DNA of 64,000 nt, taken from NCBI GenBank assembly GCA_010093705.1, contig MU006098.1:696666-760665 (forward strand). The letters run 5' to 3'. Origin of the DNA: Patellaria atrata CBS 101060 (Eukaryota > Ascomycota > Dothideomycetes > Patellariales > Patellariaceae). The position numbers and the translations under genes were made by a program. Positions 13,301-25,156 of the stretch are shown in pieces (the first letter of the stretch is position 1; each line of letters opens with the position of its first letter). The notes under the pieces are model-generated. The model saw nothing but the letters and a program-made list of their open reading frames with translations, was not told the DNA's origin and searched no databases.

Positions 13301-13382
13301 CACTACCACTCCAACTGAGATGTCTAGATATGCGTGAAGAGGAACGAGCTGGTATTGCAGGTCCATCAGTCATATTGTCCAT
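10370..13382 (-). CDS. DUF8004-family fungal protein
   Basis: Three exons on the minus strand: 13382-12990, 12940-12368 and 12142-10370, giving 912 aa. The first intron is 49 bp, the second 225 bp. The splice joints restore the run KRWDG...SEWDGIRM|DSELWFPDGNCLVNLY and the run YLSLEFS|PISRITKALITRA, both of which read as one conserved block, so the model is well supported. After a Ser/Arg-rich N-terminus (about 130 residues), a globular region of some 300 residues carries many aromatic residues. The C-terminal 350 residues are low-complexity Ser/Pro/Thr with acidic patches and are probably disordered. The family is widespread in Pezizomycotina and has no established function known to me. An earlier in-frame ATG exists at 13466, but the one at 13382 sits in a better context. 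Confidence 0.8.
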
Positions 13383-14746
13383 AGTATACGGGGATATTGG
13401 GAAATCCGCAATCAATTGCGGGCGTAGGTAGAAATCGAATGACAAAACGAACCATAAACCGATCAAGACTTTCTTTCTACCTATGTACCACCCCTTCCAC
13501 CCAAATATACAAAGTATGGAGTTTATGCTCTTTACCTAGCTGCAGAAACACATTGCAGCACAAACACAAACGCCCAGGAGGAAGAGCGAATCCACGATGC
13601 ACAGTAGGGTCGCACTGAGAAGATGAGATTACGAGTTCGGAAGAAAAGTTTCGGTCGCGGGGACCCCATGCCTTTTTCTTCTGTTGAGAGACATGTGGTG
13701 GAGAGCTGAAGAGTAGTCTTGGAGCTCCATGGCGTGGCGTCAAGACGAGGTATTCTCGCTTTTAAGCTCTATCGATCGTCTGGCCGCATTAGGGAAGGGA
13801 GTGGGCAAGCTCGCGGTAACTAAACCTTAAGCATGCAGATCTACAGTCTAAGGATCTGCGTGGCTGATCGAACTGGGACGGCACGTTTTGGGCTTTATCT
13901 GAGGAATGAATGTCTGAAGTCTTGGGCTCTTGGAGCTGAGAACTCGCATCCTATCGTTTCTGCATGTATGCTTGCACTGGTCGCAGCAGTTCTTGCTGTT
14001 CAGCTGAGATACAACCTGTCAATTGAGTCCTGTTGCAGGAGAGAACCGACGTTTCAATGAGTGCGGAAGGTAACTCTATGGTGTATTGAAATTTGAAGCG
14101 TGTTTCACTCGGAGAAGTTCCTCGGCCTGATATCAGGATGAATACTCAACAATCACATTATTGAGTTACAACCTCTGCCGTAAAACCTTCTCACCTTTCT
14201 CTACCTTACTCAAGTTCTGTCTGCCGTCTGTACCGTTAATCACCGGCTCCCCGTCATCCGGTTCGGGAGACGATGAGCCGGCGTCGATCACAGCGATCAC
14301 AAGAAAACCTCCAAGACCGCGCAGCAACTTGTAGGACGTCATCAATACAAGTCGACCTTCACCTGGTGCTTAGTAGTATTCTTATCCATCTGGCAACAAC
14401 GCTAGGGTTTTGCTGCGTAAACAGCAGATTATCATATTATCATGACTTGGAGGTGGAAGTAAGAACTCGAAGGAGTTTACCTGATGCGCCTACGAATCTC
14501 AACCTCCTTTCCCCTACTCCTTAGTTCTAACCTCCTTTCTTCTCTAAGACGAAGAAGAATAAAAAAAAATACCAATCATACCATGCAGACCAGACCAAGG
14601 GAAAGGAAAAACGCCAACCATGCAAATGATCGTACAAGAAACTCGACAAAGGCCGTACTAAAACACCATAAAAATGGTTCTGAAGGATTAAAGATGCAAA
14701 GGGAGATGTAAAAAAGAAAAAGAAAAAGGGGGTCTTGGATCCTCTT
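13383..14746. other. Intergenic region
   Basis: About 1.36 kb holding the promoter of the DUF8004 gene and the 3' side of the glycosyltransferase gene. A purine-only run (about 14700-14735) and an A-rich run (about 14555-14575) lie downstream of the latter. No gene was recognised. Confidence 0.45.
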
Positions 14747-16523
14747 CTACACCACAACTGTAACGGTTGGTCTCGTATCGACCACCTCACTCCCTCCTCC
14801 CACCGTATCCCCCTCAATCGGTAACGGCCTATTTCCCGACGCAGCTGCTTCCTCCACGATCTTTTGCCTCTCCTGTCTGATTTTTTCTCGAAGTTTATTC
14901 TCTGCGTTATCGATCTCGCTGATCAGGTTGGTGACTTCCTCTCTTCGCCAACTGGTCTGCACGATCACTTGCTTGAGCTGGACGATCTTTTGATCCAGTT
15001 CGCGGACGAGGTCTCCTGTTTCTGGAGTCTGGAGCCCGGAGATGGCGCTCTGTTCCGCCGAGTAAATAACATCATGGGCCTGTTTCAAAAGCGCGCGGTT
15101 TGATTCCTCAGCTTTGACGTTAAGAGGACCGGCGACCTGAAGCAAAACCAACAAAAAGAGGTGATTAGCAAAGTGGTGATGCAACATCTGGTGAATTCGA
15201 CGAGCTTACCGTTTCTAAATCCATCAAAGCAGCCCTCAAAGCCTCTCGACTGCCCTTTGAATTTGGATCATTCGTGACCGCCTTCGCCTTATCAATCTTC
15301 TCCTGAATCTGCATCGCTACCTCCTCGCTCACCTCACCCCTATAATCCTGGAGCCGCTGCTCCATGAGGTCCCAATACTTCTGGAGCTCCTCTCTAACCC
15401 TATCCAGAGCCCTCAATTCCTCATCCCGCTCGTGTCTCTTCTCCTCCCAGAAATCCCGTGTCTCTTCCGGGTAGCTCGTATGCTGGACCTCGAGCTCCCA
15501 GTCCGGCTTATGCATCTCCGCCCGCTCGAGCCAATACTGCATCCTCTCTTGCCGATGACCCACGCCCGCGAAATGCACGAGGAAGTCCCCGCGACGCACC
15601 TGATGCGGTTGCAGCGTCTCGTTGTGCTCGCCTTGATAACCGTTGAACCATCTCTGCGGCGTCTGGATCGCAGACCTCGCGAAACGCTCTTCCTTCAGCA
15701 ATGCGTCCATGGCGCTCTGGTCGCGGAATGTGAGCTGGTAATCCGGCCTGTAGTGGCGGAACGCAAGGATCGCGCTGAAGAGTTCCACACTCCACGGGTG
15801 AACGCGGACGGGGAAGACGCCGTTGTTGAGGCCGTTCCAGTCGTGCGTTATTAGGATGTGGGTGTCGTCCCACTCCGGCGTCGGGGGGAGAAAGACCTCG
15901 ATGGGGATGTAGGGATTCAGAATGATGGTGTCGGCGTCGACCCAGAGAAGCCATTCCAGCCGCTGGTCATCCGGTTTCTCGAGTTCTTGAAGGAGAAGAG
16001 AGAGTATGTACGCGGGTTTGGTCCAGACGTCGTCGAGGATACCTTTTCTTAGAACAAGCAGTGGGTAACCGTGGAGGCGATTGTGGGCTTCGTGAGTTCG
16101 GAGAGCACGCTCATAAGTCGGGTTTGGGTCTCCAAAGAGGATTGTGCATTTCCCTATCCGTGTACGTTTGCCCGGTATCAGGTGCGAGACGCTATGATAG
16201 TCCAACGTGCCCTTATCGTCAAACGTGCGGTTTCCGAAGAGCTCTTGATAGCGTTCTTCATCATCTTGTTCACTAGGTTGAGTAGCCCATGGGTTTAACT
16301 TGGAGAGCTTCTCGCCCAATGCCGATGTATGGTTTTTAGCAGCACTCCACCCGTCCGCTGCCGAAGAGTTATACCCGTCTCCTGCGAATAGTGATACACT
16401 ACAGTATCCCAGCAGAGCACAGACTACGCAGAGTATAACAGTACGAGATCGGCCGGTAAAGAATCCATGCCGCTTGTTGGGGAGAAACCAGACGGGTAGT
16501 ATGTGCGGAGAGGAGCGAGACAT
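14747..16523 (-). CDS. Golgi glycosyltransferase family 34 (Mnn10/Gma12-like)
   Basis: Two exons, 16523-15210 and 15136-14747, give 567 aa with a 73-bp intron. It is a type II membrane protein: short basic cytosolic tail, one membrane segment (about 29-47), then a lumenal domain. The GT34 signature is present: WLLWVDADTIILNP with the metal-binding Asp196-Ala-Asp198, and the downstream motif DWNGLNNGVFPVR. Relatives transfer galactose or mannose onto N- or O-glycans, or extend the mannan backbone, in the Golgi. After the catalytic domain (about residue 370) there is an unusually long charged helical tail of nearly 200 residues, rich in Glu, Lys, Arg and Gln with heptad-like spacing, likely a coiled coil. 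Yeast relatives lack such a tail or have a shorter one. The exact sugar donor is not readable. Confidence 0.88.
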
Positions 16524-18211
16524 TGTTATATTTGGTGATCAGAAATCTATCGCTGTCACGGATAGATGTACAGTTAAAAGATTCTGGTTGAAAAGTAGAT
16601 CGTATAGTAACACCAGGTACAGTTATTAGCGGGTATTGTTGATTGAGCGGTTAAAGGGGTTTCTGATCGTATTAGATGGTCTTGTTAGATCATCACTCTA
16701 CTCCACTCTTTCCCGATCTATTGAATTGTAGACGGAAAGAGTGAGTTGGGCCGGAGTTAGGAACGGGAACTATGGATTATGCTACAACGACGTTGGAATT
16801 AGGTATAGCCGTTGTATGTCCCACGGTACGAAGTGGGTAGGGAGGAATAGACTATAACTAAAGCAACGATGCTCAACGCAATATAACACTCCGGCTTCTC
16901 TGGACCATCGAAGGAGAAAAGGGAAGTGTAAGCTATCAGAAAACTACACTGTGAAAGTGTGAGAAAGCTGAAAATTCGCGTCAACCATCAAGAGAAACGA
17001 GAGCATGAGGAATAAACGCGAAGAATGCTCATAATCGAAGGCGATCTCATTCCAAAGAAAAGAAAAGGTTGCAAGAGAAATGAAATTCCTGTCATCCCTT
17101 CGGAGGGGTCACACACAAATCCCAAGGCGAACAAACCCCCTGGCAGCTATCCGATTCTACAGATCAGCTCTCAGATTTGAGCTCCCATTTGAGCGCCCTC
17201 AATGCTGATAACCGCACGCCATCACTATTACGGGTATGAATGGTTCTCGTTTGGGAGACTGGGCGGAATGGTTTTGATAGCCATGGGCTTGGTGGCGCTC
17301 TGGCGAGATTCTCTCGCTTCGATCTGATAGTTAGTTCTACTGTATGTAGAAAAGACACACGACCTTGTTACTGTAGGTTCGAAAGCTTGCTTGTGATTAA
17401 TCAATGCAACTATTGTGAGGTCTGGAAATGAGAAAACTCGGATATACTGCAATGCGAGAATATAACCCCTGTGGTGCCCACATATTTCGAGATATATATG
17501 AGTACTGGGCTGGGATGTTGTTTGATGGATGCTCGTCGTACCCAAAAATGATTGCTACAACATACCTCAAGGATCCCATTCGCCGTGGGGGTGCTCATAC
17601 TGTAAACTATTAACCCCGCTACAGTATAGATAAATATCATTTAAAATCTGTACACCAGTCCTGAGGTATAGTCTTATAGGTACCTCAATATTAGAACCAA
17701 AGTCTAAAGAAACTCCCAAATGTTAATACACCATCATGTACAGTACAGCATGGTACACCCAGACCACGATCAAAGGGAAATTCCTGAATTGTACTGTACG
17801 GAACCTTGCAGTAGACGGATCAATCGTACAACTTGATGCCCAGTAGTGTCCACTTCCCGTACATCCACTCTCGTACAAGTTACCACAAGCCTTGCGGGCA
17901 TGATATGCTCGTACGCCCGGAAAATCATTTTCCAGTAAAAGTGACGGCGACAAGGAAGTTGAGCTGGTGTACAAGTTTCAGAGTACTTGTATGAGGGTAC
18001 GGTAAGTATATTGCTTTCCAAAAGAGCTTCCATCTTTGTCAATCTGTCGAAAACGGCTGTACGACCTAATTCTCGTTTCAAAATAACGCACATCTTGCAT
18101 GCACACTCGTAACCCAACACAAGAAACCCAATATCCACGCGTAAACCCATGATTCCAATCCAAACTCGTCTAGACATACCCAACCTAATACAGGTATTTC
18201 TCCTATGACAA
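16524..18211. other. Intergenic region with two GTACWGTAC motifs
   Basis: About 1.7 kb between the start of the glycosyltransferase gene and the stop of the EF-hand gene. GTACAGTAC occurs at 17738-17746 and GTACTGTAC at 17791-17799, only 45 bases apart. A long minus-strand frame (17770-18387) overlaps the EF-hand gene out of frame and is taken to be chance. Confidence 0.45.
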
Positions 18212-19279
18212 TCACACGGTACCCACCTCCTCTCCACCCGCTCCCGCTCCCGCTCCCCCCCTAACCGCCGCAACAAACTCTTGATACCTAAAAACCTCTC
18301 CCCTACCCAAACCCCTCGCAACATCCTTCCCAAAAGCCCTCCGTCCCGTAAACCCCTGCATAATCCTCTCCATCTCCCTATCCCCAAGTCCCCTACCCCC
18401 AGTCTCCGGCGCCGTGTGCATCAGAGCATCCCGCAACTCCTCCACATCAATCTGTCCGCTATCATCCACATCGAACGCCGAAAACGCAGCCGAGAGCTCC
18501 GATGCGCTAGACAACGGCGCCAAGAGCACGGCGAGGTTGTTCAGGTACGCGGGCAGCGTGATGGTGCTGCTGGGCCCGAGATAGGCGTCCAGCGAACCAG
18601 CGTCGTCGGGGAGTCCGAGTTGGCCGAGCATGCTGGCTACGTCGTCGCGCGTGATGGAGCCTGTGTTGTGTCGGTCCAGCACTGCGAAGGACTCGCGCAT
18701 CGAGTGGAGCAGTGCGGGTGGGATGTGTGCGAGTGGGTCTGAAGGGTTGTGTGCAGGACGGATGGTCGAAGCGGTCGTGGTGCGCGGTACGGATGGTCGG
18801 GGCCGCGTGGTGGCTGAGTATGGGGTTACAGTTGGCGCTGTTGAGGGTGCGGGAGATAGGCCTGCGGGGCGGACCGTAGAACTACTTGGTTTCTGGTTGC
18901 GGGTGGGAGAGTCGGCGGGTTCGGGTGTTGCGGTTGTGCCCCGAGTTGTGAGCCAGGGGTTTGCACTAAGGTTTGTTGTTGTAGAATTGCGCAGAGGTGT
19001 CGAGGGACGCTCTGCGGAGGGTGTTTGGGGTAAGGGTGAAGGCGAGGGTGACGGTGAGGGTGATGGTCCAGTCGGAGGGTGACTTTGTTTGAGAGGAGAG
19101 GTTGTTGGTGCGCTCGCGCGAAGTGTGGATGGCGAGCGGCTGTGGGATGAGTCTTGCCGTCTGAAAGGCGAGGTCCGAGGAGAGTTGAAGGAGAGAGGAG
19201 AAGGTTTGTAGTGGGTTGGTGTCGTTGCCTAGGGCACGTCAATAACCAAACTTAATGTTTGAACTGTAGGACTTACCAT
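18212..19279 (-). CDS. EF-hand calcium-binding protein with disordered N-terminus (myosin-light-chain/calmodulin-like)
   Basis: Two exons: the first holds only the ATG (19279-19277), then a 48-bp intron (19276-19229) and 19228-18212, giving 339 aa. The frame at the acceptor is closed by TAG directly before exon 2, so the lone-ATG exon is needed. Residues 1-170 are Ser/Thr/Pro-rich and probably disordered, beginning with a THYKPSPLSFNSPRTSPFRR block that I recall in related fungal EF-hand proteins. The C-terminal part has one weak EF loop (about 186-197, with His and Thr at ligand positions), one canonical loop DVDDSGQIDVEE (254-265), and degenerate later hands ending in FRYQEFV. The pattern resembles myosin regulatory/essential light chains or calmodulin relatives. 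A cytoskeletal role is inference. It is divergent from the Afi1 gene. Confidence 0.82.
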
Positions 19280-19763
19280 TGTACGAGATTGAAATTGCAA
19301 GTATTTGCGAACGAATTCGGTGGTGTCGTTGAATTGTTTGAAGTATGGGTTTGGGTTGAGTGGGTGTTTACATACAATTATCTTTTTTAGGCTAAGCGTC
19401 AATCGGAGGATTGTCGTTCACATGCTTGGCGCCAGATGTTAAGCGTCTGGACCCTGATCCGAGGTTCATCCGCCCAAGTTAGAACAGAAGCGGATGTGAA
19501 GCAAAGGGGACTGTACCTTAGATAAGTTATGTGAAGGCAAACGACCAACAAAACCCGCAACTTGATTGTTTGTTACTTTATATCGTAGACCTCTCCCCGA
19601 CTTTCTACGCATGTACCTTGCGTTACCCCGCGGTACTAAAGTTTCAATGTCTTTGTTGATACTTTCGTAAACCTCTTTTTCTATCTCCACTCCACCACAT
19701 GAACGACCTCTAATTGACGGTGCCACATATCACGGTGTACCCTCACTAGGGTAATTTCGAATC
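19280..19763. promoter_or_regulatory. Shared promoter region of EF-hand and Afi1-type genes
   Basis: About 480 bases separate the two divergent ATG codons. No further frame is present. Specific sites were not identified. Confidence 0.45.
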
Positions 19764-22312
19764 ATGGCCTCAGTGGCTGCTCAACGTCCGCCTCCTCCTT
19801 CGAAACCCGGCATGCAGCGACAATCCTCCTTCTCGTCGTTTCCGTCTTCGCGCTCCCCCTCTACATCCCTTCGCAATGGTCGCTCCCCTCAACCACCGGT
19901 TGTTAGAGGATCAGATAGATCATCCGACTCTTCAATTCATCCGTCACAACGTTCTTCCACACTTGTCCCATCCTTTTATGGTCAGAAATCGCGCGGACCA
20001 ACTCGAAAATTACGTTCTCAATATCCCCTCGATTCAACCGAGAGACATGTCGAATATATTCTTGTTGCGGGATTCGACATCGACAGAGGCTCAGTTATGG
20101 AACATCAATATCCAAGTCCCATTACGGGAGATGAGCAGATGCTAGCGGAGCTTATGTTGCCTGACCAAGCTCACTTGCGTGAGTCGGATTGGACCATGTT
20201 TTTCCTACATAAAGATACTACAGAGGAAGACGAGGCTAGAGAGGAACGGATGGAGAGGAAAAGATTGAGGAAAGAAATGAGAGAGAGCCAGTCAGGAGCT
20301 GAATCTTCGTCGAAAGGAGCCGAGGACATGGACGAAGAAGAGGACAGTGAGGAGGAGCATCAGGAGGAGGACCAAGACGATCTGGATGGCCCACCACTGA
20401 TATATGTCCTGAATCTTGTCAACACAAAGCAAGACAGTAATGCTAAGAGGTATGTTTGCTCTTGATTCAGATTTTATGGATTAGTGCTTATAATGCGTAG
20501 AGGTGCGGTTGTGAAGTCGATGGCTATCTGCACAAGGCACTCGTTCCTCCACATCTACAAGGTAACACAACCGAACCACCCACCTGCATGAACTTGCATA
20601 ATGACGCTAATCTACCCCTCAAGCCTCTTCTCGTTCTCGCTTTGGCCGAGTATTTCCGTGCCCCCTATCCAGAGACACTTGCATCTCTGTACAATGCCGT
20701 CAACGCTATGGACCTTTCACCGATGCCACGTCTGTCCTTTCTAGAACGACAGATTTTACAATCCAGCGACCAGAAGGATATGTTTATAGAGAAGTTCGAA
20801 CGCATGTTCCAACAGCGTATGGCAGAAGGTCCCGGAAGATCGTCATCTAATGCATCCGACTCGCCCAGTAAGAAACCTATGCTAAAGCTTCCCCGTGATA
20901 CTCACACCTTCCAATCGACGGTATATTATAATGGCACACCTATGCCTGTTCAAGTGCCTACTGCCATTGTCCCTGAAACAGTCGGCCAATTTTCTATAAT
21001 CACACTTATCAACACCTTTTCCGAGCCTCATACAACTACCCCACAACCCTTCGCATTGCACTCACACCTGACTACCAGTGGCGCCTATACACATCCCATC
21101 ATAGTTCTAGTGAATGCGATACTAACACAGAAACGAATAATCTTTCTGGGTCACAATCAACGTTCTGGGGATGTGGCCGATTTCGTCCTCGCCGCTTGCT
21201 CACTTGCGTCTGGTGGCCTACTACGGGGATTTACTCGCCATGCTTTTCCTTATACCGACTTGACAAAAATTGACGATCTTCTCAAGGTCCCTGGGTTTAT
21301 CGCTGGTGTGACAAATCCCAATTTTGCAAATAAACCGGAATGGTGGGATCTCCTATGTGACGTATCCAGTGGCCGCATGAAAATCAGCGCTCGCATAGAA
21401 CCAGCACCTACCAATGAAGGTGTGAACTATTTCCAACAACCTGGTGGACATCACTCTGGCGGTACGTCAGCTTATTCAGTGGCCGGAATGGCAGCAGCTG
21501 TGGGTGGAGCCCCGAATAATCCGCTCGGCATCGACCCAACTGGTGACAATGCTTTTATGGATTCAATAATTTCTGCCATCACCAACCGTCATGGTGAGCA
21601 AGCCGTTCGTTCCAGATGGCGTGAATGGATCCTCAAGTTCACCCGAATCGCTGCCGCCTTCGAAGAGGTGGTTTACGGCGCATCAGCACTCTATATCGGT
21701 GCGCACGAAACCGATGCCGGTGCATACGGCGTCTCGGGTCACGGATATATCTGGCCTGATGAGCAGAGCAGGTATCGCGAACTTGCGGGGAACGTACACC
21801 GCATCGAGGGTTGGCGCAACACCAGGAGCTATTACAGTTACATACAGGATCTAGGACAGTTGTGGGAAAGACGACCGGTTAGGAGTTTGGACTTCATGCA
21901 TCAGCACGACAGGCTCATGAAGCTGAAGCTCGGCTACGAGCAGAGCGGCGCAATCCTACTCGCTTTTGCAGCTGCGGTCGAGGACGCTCCGGAGAGTCTT
22001 GCTGGGGCATCAAGCAAAGGCAAGCAGGTGGAGGATTCAGAAGTGTCGTCTCAGCTTCAGGAGCAGGTTGCCGCAACTCAGTATGAGACTATCAATCAGC
22101 TACTCACTGTCCTGCCGACCAACGGGAGTGGGCTGTTCCATATTTCTCTCGGATTGTTCCATCCAAATCCAGAAGTTAGGAGTGCAATGGTGAGTTTGCT
22201 GGACAAAATCCAGGACCATGAGGCTGGGAGGCATTACTGGCAGGGTTTGGGTAGGTTCGCCAAATTGGCCTTCTTTAGGGTCAAGAGGGAAGTGGAGATA
22301 ATGAAGGGATAA
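19764..22312 (+). CDS. afi1: Afi1-type DENN/SPA-domain protein (Arf3-docking, polarity)
   Basis: Three exons, 19764-20449, 20501-20561 and 20624-22312, give 811 aa. The middle exon is only 61 bp and encodes the conserved stretch [18 protein letters not shown], so splicing is well supported. The order is: Ser/Pro-rich N-terminus, then [15 protein letters not shown] (about residue 93 onward), the start of the Afi1 docking domain, an acidic insert with many Glu/Asp (about 155-210), and then the SPA/DENN part with [20 protein letters not shown]. In yeast, Afi1 binds Arf3 and supports polarised growth and bud-site selection; DENN modules act on Rab GTPases. In a hyphal fungus a role in tip polarity is likely. 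Length matches filamentous homologues as I recall them. Confidence 0.85.
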
Positions 22313-22758
22313 AAGTCAAAGGTAGGTCTCGTGAAATATGGCGTAAAATGGTTTAGTTCATAGGATATGGCGATATGATTCATGAATAATGAGGATGATA
22401 AATCTAGGTCAGTATTGGAGGTTAGGTTTAGGTATGGGGTACATTCGACCGTGCACTATCGAGAATTGGAAACCGAAAGATAAGAGAGCTTATTGCCGAG
22501 ACATGAGCAGAAGACGAAAAGTTGTCTACTAAAGATGAGGTTTTGAATCGATAGTAGAATGCCATAAAGAAAAAGGAGCTCGATGATGTCATCCCGCCTC
22601 TGCTTTGAGCTTCCTTTTGTACTACGATCCATATAGTCACCAGCTTATCTTAACCTCTGATATAGCTTCCCTACTCACCTGAACTATCCTTTAATACGAT
22701 CTAATCTCTGTAAAAAGCACCAGAGATTCTAAACTTTGCCCTATTAGCATTTACCAGA
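22313..22758. other. Intergenic between Afi1-type and SelW-like genes
   Basis: About 450 bases that combine the 3' UTR of the upstream gene with the promoter of the next one. Nothing distinctive was seen. Confidence 0.4.
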
Positions 22759-23697
22759 ATGTCCACCCCCTCTACAACCCACCCGACCTCCAACTATCCA
22801 GTCACACTTCCTCGTATCGAGATACACTGGTGTCAACAATGTAGATGGATGTTAAGAGCGGCATACGTGAGTCCCATCTTACTAGTTTGTTTCATCAGAT
22901 CAATTTTTTTAAATTCGCAATGACTTTCTTACCTATGAAGATCTTTCGGATCAATCTCAAGATATAAATGAAAGAGAAGGGATGGGTCGAGCACAAAAGG
23001 TATCCCACGCAATGGATTTCTGTCTTGAGTTTTCTTCATTTCAATCTATGATTCCAAAATCCATATATTCCCTTTATCTTATTTAACTCTATCTTTATCT
23101 CCACGAACACCCATCCCTTCCCTTCCCATCCAATTCCCTCGTTCTCCCAAACCTAACCACCACCCTAACCAAGCCAAGTACGCCCAAGAACTCTTCTCAA
23201 CCTTCGGCCCCTCAATCGGCGAACTCGCCCTCATCCCCACCACCGGCGGGATCTTCACCATAAACCTCCTCCACATCCCTCAATCATCCTCTTCTTCCTC
23301 ACCCACCTCTCAAAAACCAGAAAAAACAATAATCTGGGACCGCAAATCCGACTCCGGCTTCCCCGAGACCAAAATCCTCAAACAGCGCATCCGCGACCTC
23401 ATCGAACCGTCTAAGGATTTGGGACATTCGGATTCCAAAGACAAACCGCATTCCGCCTCCAAGGATGGACACAACAGACTCGATAAGAAATCCTCCGCGG
23501 TCCCCGTTGTGGTCCAAAAGCCCCCGACACCGCTCCCGCACCCGCCGCAGGATCCACCGCACGAACCTAGACCCGAGGGCGAGGGAGCGGAGGCGTTCAC
23601 GTCTGTGGATTTGACGGCCGCGGAGGCGGTCAGGAGGAAGGGGGATGGGAGTGTGTGCGAGGAGTGTGGGGACTTGGAGGGGGCGATGGGGGTCTGA
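22759..23697 (+). CDS. Rdx family (SelW/SelT/SelH-type) thioredoxin-fold protein
   Basis: Two exons, 22759-22866 and 23179-23697, give 208 aa. Exon 1 ends in RIEIHWCQQCRWMLRAAY, the Rdx signature with redox motif Cys25-x-x-Cys28; exon 2 opens with YAQELLSTF-like sequence (YAQELFSTFGPSIGELALIP), then TGGIFTINLLHI and WDRKSDSGFPETKILKQRIRD, all diagnostic. Cysteine replaces the selenocysteine of animal SelW, as in all fungi. The intron is 312 bp, long for this genome, with an AAG acceptor. The tail after about residue 115 is hydrophilic, Pro/Lys-rich and ends in a second CEEC pair. The likely role is a small cytosolic redox protein; partners are unknown. Confidence 0.85.
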
Positions 23698-24047
23698 TGT
23701 GTGTTGGGGGTTAGAGATGGTGTGGGAATGGTTGAAAAACGGGGAAAAGGGGGTGGCGGGGTTATGGGTTCGATGGGGGGTGGCGTAAAGGATTATTCAT
23801 TGTCTGAAAAATGGAGGATGGGGAAAGGAGGTAGTTTCTATGCTGATCACAGCCCTCATCCACAAGAAATAGAATAGATCCATATATGTATGGATGTGTG
23901 TATGTATTAAGTTCTCCCCCCGGCAAAGTAGTCAATCGAGCAAAATTACATCCTCCCTATATACCTTCCGTCCCTATCTACTATACAGATTCCTTTCTCA
24001 ACTCAACTCATACGGTATGTACTCGCCCAACCACCTCAAGGTGAAGT
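23698..24047. other. Short convergent intergenic region
   Basis: About 350 bases between two 3' ends. The first 100 bases are G-rich on the plus strand. No gene was recognised. Confidence 0.4.
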
Positions 24048-25156
24048 CTAAACGAACAAAGCCACACCAGCCAAGCCAGCGAAAGCGGCATACCGCGCCC
24101 CGTCCGCGAAAGGTGCGGCGGCGTTGGTGGTCACTTGCGGTGGTGCGAATTCCGTCTCCGTGGCCGTTGCGTCGGTTTCTGTGCTAGTTGTGAGGAGGGT
24201 TGAGGGGCCGGTGACGGCGGGACCGTCGCAGTGCCTTTTTGGCGGGTTAGTGGGGTTGATTCGTATCGAAGAGGAGGAGTGATCAAAGGGAAAATGGGGG
24301 GTGGAGGATTATGGCTCGAGGTAGGAAAGAAGGATGATGGAAAAGGGGGACTGGGGAGGGAGAAGAAGAAGAAAAAAGTAACCAGAGAGTAAATGTACGA
24401 GGAAAGAAATCACTGGATGGAGCTAACTCTGGTGGGGGAAAAAAGAAAATAAAAAATTAAGCTTACCAATGATCACCATGCGGCTCGCAGCCTACGCTCT
24501 CCGTCGGACTTGGGGGTGGCATGCCAGTCATCGGTTCATCTTCGTCGTGCGTGGTGTGCTCGTGGTCTTCTTCACCCTCGGAGTGCGAATGCTCCGTCAA
24601 GGTGGCGAGGGCGGTAGTGGTAAGCACGGACTCGGTCGCGGAAGCGATGGCAGAGGGTGTGATGACGATGACGACTGGTGTGGTTTCGACGGCAGGACCA
24701 TCGCAATGCCTTCGGTGCAAAACAGTGGTTAGTGAGAGTTGATAATTTGGACAGGGGACGAGCAGCAAAAGGCAATTGGGATTGGAACTCCCAGATACTC
24801 GAGTGTGGGATAGGGAGGTGGGCTTACCAATGGTCTCCATGAGGTTCGCAGCCAATGGATTCAGTTGGAGATGGAGCTAGAGATCCAGTTCCGACAACAT
24901 CACCGGTGGGTGCAGGACCATCACAATGCCTTCAATTTCAAACAATGGTTAGTGAAAGTTCAAGATATCTGATGGGGGAAGAGCGGCAAAAAGTGATCTT
25001 GTGAATAGTCAGATGTTGAAATGGTTAGGTGGCGTACCAGTGGTCTCCATGAGGCTCGCAGCCAATGGATTCAGTTGGGGATGGGGCCAGAGATTCAGAC
25101 TGAGCGAGAGCGAAGGCCACGAGGGCGAAGCTTGGGATGAGGGTTGAGACGCGCAT
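24048..25156 (-). CDS. Secreted GPI-type protein with repeated Cys/His module, built by exon duplication
   Basis: Four exons on the minus strand: 25156-25038, 24929-24828, 24709-24467 and 24234-24048, giving 216 aa. It starts with a signal peptide (MRVSTLIPSFALVAFALAQ) and ends with a hydrophobic run (AAFAGLAGVALFV) after small residues, as in GPI-anchor signals. Three copies of a module read GCEPHGDHW|HCDGPA. Every intron interrupts the Trp codon of the module after TG, so exons 2 and 3 are symmetric (phase 2-2). The first two introns are themselves alike near the 3' end (CTAACCA...TGTTT...GAAG), and the unit length is about 210 bp, which shows a recent tandem duplication of exon plus intron. 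Conserved Cys and His could bind a metal or form disulfides; this is inference. No standard domain name is known to me. Confidence 0.8.

Noticed and set aside
17770-18387. 205-codon open frame on the minus strand
   Set aside because: It overlaps the 3' end of the EF-hand gene out of frame and shows no domain.
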